Below, one piece after another: positions 4,849-5,833 of a stretch of 5,833 bases of DNA. Position 1 is the first letter of the stretch, and each line of letters opens with the position of its first letter. The stretch covers positions 1 through 5,833 of the forward strand of contig JAUVUV010000155.1 of the NCBI GenBank assembly GCA_030604975.1. Direction: 5' to 3'. The notes beneath the pieces are model-generated. The model did no database searches, was not told where the DNA came from, and saw nothing but the letters and a program-made list of their open reading frames with translations. The stretch comes from Candidatus Glassiibacteriota bacterium (GTDB lineage Bacteria; Gemmatimonadota; Glassbacteria; GWA2-58-10). A program made the translations under genes and the position numbers.

Positions 4849-5833
4849 ATGAAAAAAACCACCCGCCTATGGACAGAGTTCGTGATTCGCAGCCTTCCGG
4901 GGTCAGAAAATATATCTTTTCAGACTCTTTACGGCGATGGCTCAAGCCGCACCTTCTACCGCGTGAAAGGTGCTTCCAGAGCCAGCGTGCTGATGGTCAA
5001 TCCCGATCCGCCGGCAGACAGCCGCACCGGTGTCAACGAGAACGACACCTATGTTTATCTCGCAGGGTTGCTGGAAGAGATAGCCAGCGGCTGCCCACCT
5101 TCGATCTACGGCTACGACAGAAAGGCAGGTCTTATCCTTCTTGAGGATCTCGGCGACAGACACCTCCAGTCGGAAGTGCTCTCCCGGGGGATGGATTCCG
5201 ATTGGACGGAAAGCGTTTACTCCCGGCTGCTCCAACTACTGGTGAAAATACAGGTCGAGGGTGGAGCGCGTTTCGATCCTTCACGAAGTTTCAATCCGGC
5301 TTATGATGCCGCTTTCATGTACGAGGAAGAAGGGCTTTATTTCGCGCGCTTTTTTATCGGCTGCCTCTGCGGGATCACAGAACCTGCCCTTGATAATGAT
5401 CTGAAAAGACTGGCCCGGAAAGCCGGCGGCCTGATCGGCAGCAAGGTGCTTGTTTACCGCGATTTCCAGAGCCGTAATATCATACTGGGATCTGGCGGGC
5501 CAAAAGAAACCTTCCGTCTGCTGGATTTCCAGGGAGCGCGCCTGGGCCCCCCGGCCTACGACCTGGCAAGCCTGGTTTACGATCCCTACCTGCCCCTGCC
5601 GCAGACGTTGCGGGATAAGCTGATCCACCAGTACGTAGAACTTCTGGCCGAACGTTCGAAAGCTCTGGCAGGGGAGTTTGAGGCCCAGTTTCCGTTTATC
5701 GCCTCCCACCGGCTGATGCAGGTTCTGGGAGCTTATGCAAAGCTTTCCCTGGTGGATGGCAAGAAACAATTCCTCGAGTATGTGCCCCGGGCACTGGGGG
5801 ATTTGAGAGCGCTGCTCGAGGATAGTGAATTCA
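4849..5833 (+). CDS. AmgK-like (COG3178) sugar phosphotransferase, 3' end missing
   Basis: My translation from the ATG at 4849 runs 328 residues to the window edge without a stop; a typical member is about 330-360, so little is missing. It has the aminoglycoside-phosphotransferase/protein-kinase-like fold. The glycine-rich loop is GDGSSRTFYRV (29-39), the hinge-like LILLEDLGDRHL lies at 95-106, the catalytic loop is VYRDFQSRNI (202-211) with D205 and N210, and the metal-binding aspartate D226 sits in LLDFQGARLGP (224-234). DLASLVYDPY (238-247) is also characteristic. AmgK in Pseudomonas phosphorylates the anomeric position of N-acetylmuramate and N-acetylglucosamine in peptidoglycan recycling. 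Here the substrate is inferred only by family. The usual histidine of the HRD motif is tyrosine (Y203). The ribosome-binding site is weak (AGAG about 5 nt before the ATG), so coupling to the DUF362 gene is likely. A partner nucleotidyltransferase (MurU-like) might follow outside the window. Confidence 0.85.
   Translation, partial: MKKTTRLWTEFVIRSLPGSENISFQTLYGDGSSRTFYRVKGASRASVLMVNPDPPADSRTGVNENDTYVYLAGLLEEIASGCPPSIYGYDRKAGLILLEDLGDRHLQSEVLSRGMDSDWTESVYSRLLQLLVKIQVEGGARFDPSRSFNPAYDAAFMYEEEGLYFARFFIGCLCGITEPALDNDLKRLARKAGGLIGSKVLVYRDFQSRNIILGSGGPKETFRLLDFQGARLGPPAYDLASLVYDPYLPLPQTLRDKLIHQYVELLAERSKALAGEFEAQFPFIASHRLMQVLGAYAKLSLVDGKKQFLEYVPRALGDLRALLEDSEF

Noticed and set aside
3893..4945. Long minus-strand open frame (350 codons) opposite the DUF362 gene
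   Set aside because: It is antisense to a gene with clear family motifs, a promoter and a ribosome-binding site. Its product is rich in Ser, Thr, Pro and Arg with no recognisable domain, as expected for a shadow frame in G+C-rich coding DNA.
5281..5769. Minus-strand 162-codon open frame opposite the kinase-like gene
   Set aside because: It is antisense to a reading frame with intact kinase motifs and shows no family features of its own.

Overview
The window carries seven protein-coding genes and no RNA gene, mobile element or CRISPR array that I can see. Five genes read leftward (minus strand) and two read rightward (plus strand), diverging from a 192-bp intergenic region at 3741-3932. The organism looks like a free-living, probably Gram-negative bacterium of roughly 50-55% G+C by eye. 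The inference rests on a twin-arginine-exported DUF362 protein, an AmgK-like sugar kinase, a glycogen-type ADP-glucose pyrophosphorylase and an ECF sigma factor. I cannot name a phylum with confidence; an uncultured environmental lineage is my best guess.

Left arm, in transcription order on the minus strand: glgC (3740-2448), an isochorismatase-family hydrolase (2390-1836), a TatD-family metal-dependent hydrolase (1747-971), a 79-residue two-helix membrane protein (919-680), and an ECF sigma factor (392 down to the left edge, region 4 cut off). The first four are separated by 57, 88 and 51 bp. They may be partly cotranscribed, but each gap is long enough to hold its own signals. The 88-bp gap holds a perfect 10-bp stem hairpin with no T-tract. 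The 51-bp gap holds a direct octamer repeat. The sigma gene is set off by a 287-bp non-coding region and is probably its own transcription unit.

Right arm, plus strand: a Tat-signal DUF362 protein (3933-4826) is followed after only 22 bp by an AmgK/COG3178-like phosphotransferase (4849 to the right edge, 3' end missing). A well-formed sigma-70 type promoter (TTGATT, 17 bp, TATAAT) sits 34-62 bp before the DUF362 start and fixes that start.

Functional reading: glgC makes ADP-glucose for alpha-glucan storage. The AmgK-like kinase should phosphorylate a sugar or amino sugar, as in peptidoglycan recycling or nucleotide-sugar supply. The remaining genes are general housekeeping or uncharacterised. 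The least understood part is the tight pairing of an exported DUF362 protein with a cytoplasmic sugar-kinase-like enzyme. No clearly novel multi-gene system is demonstrated.
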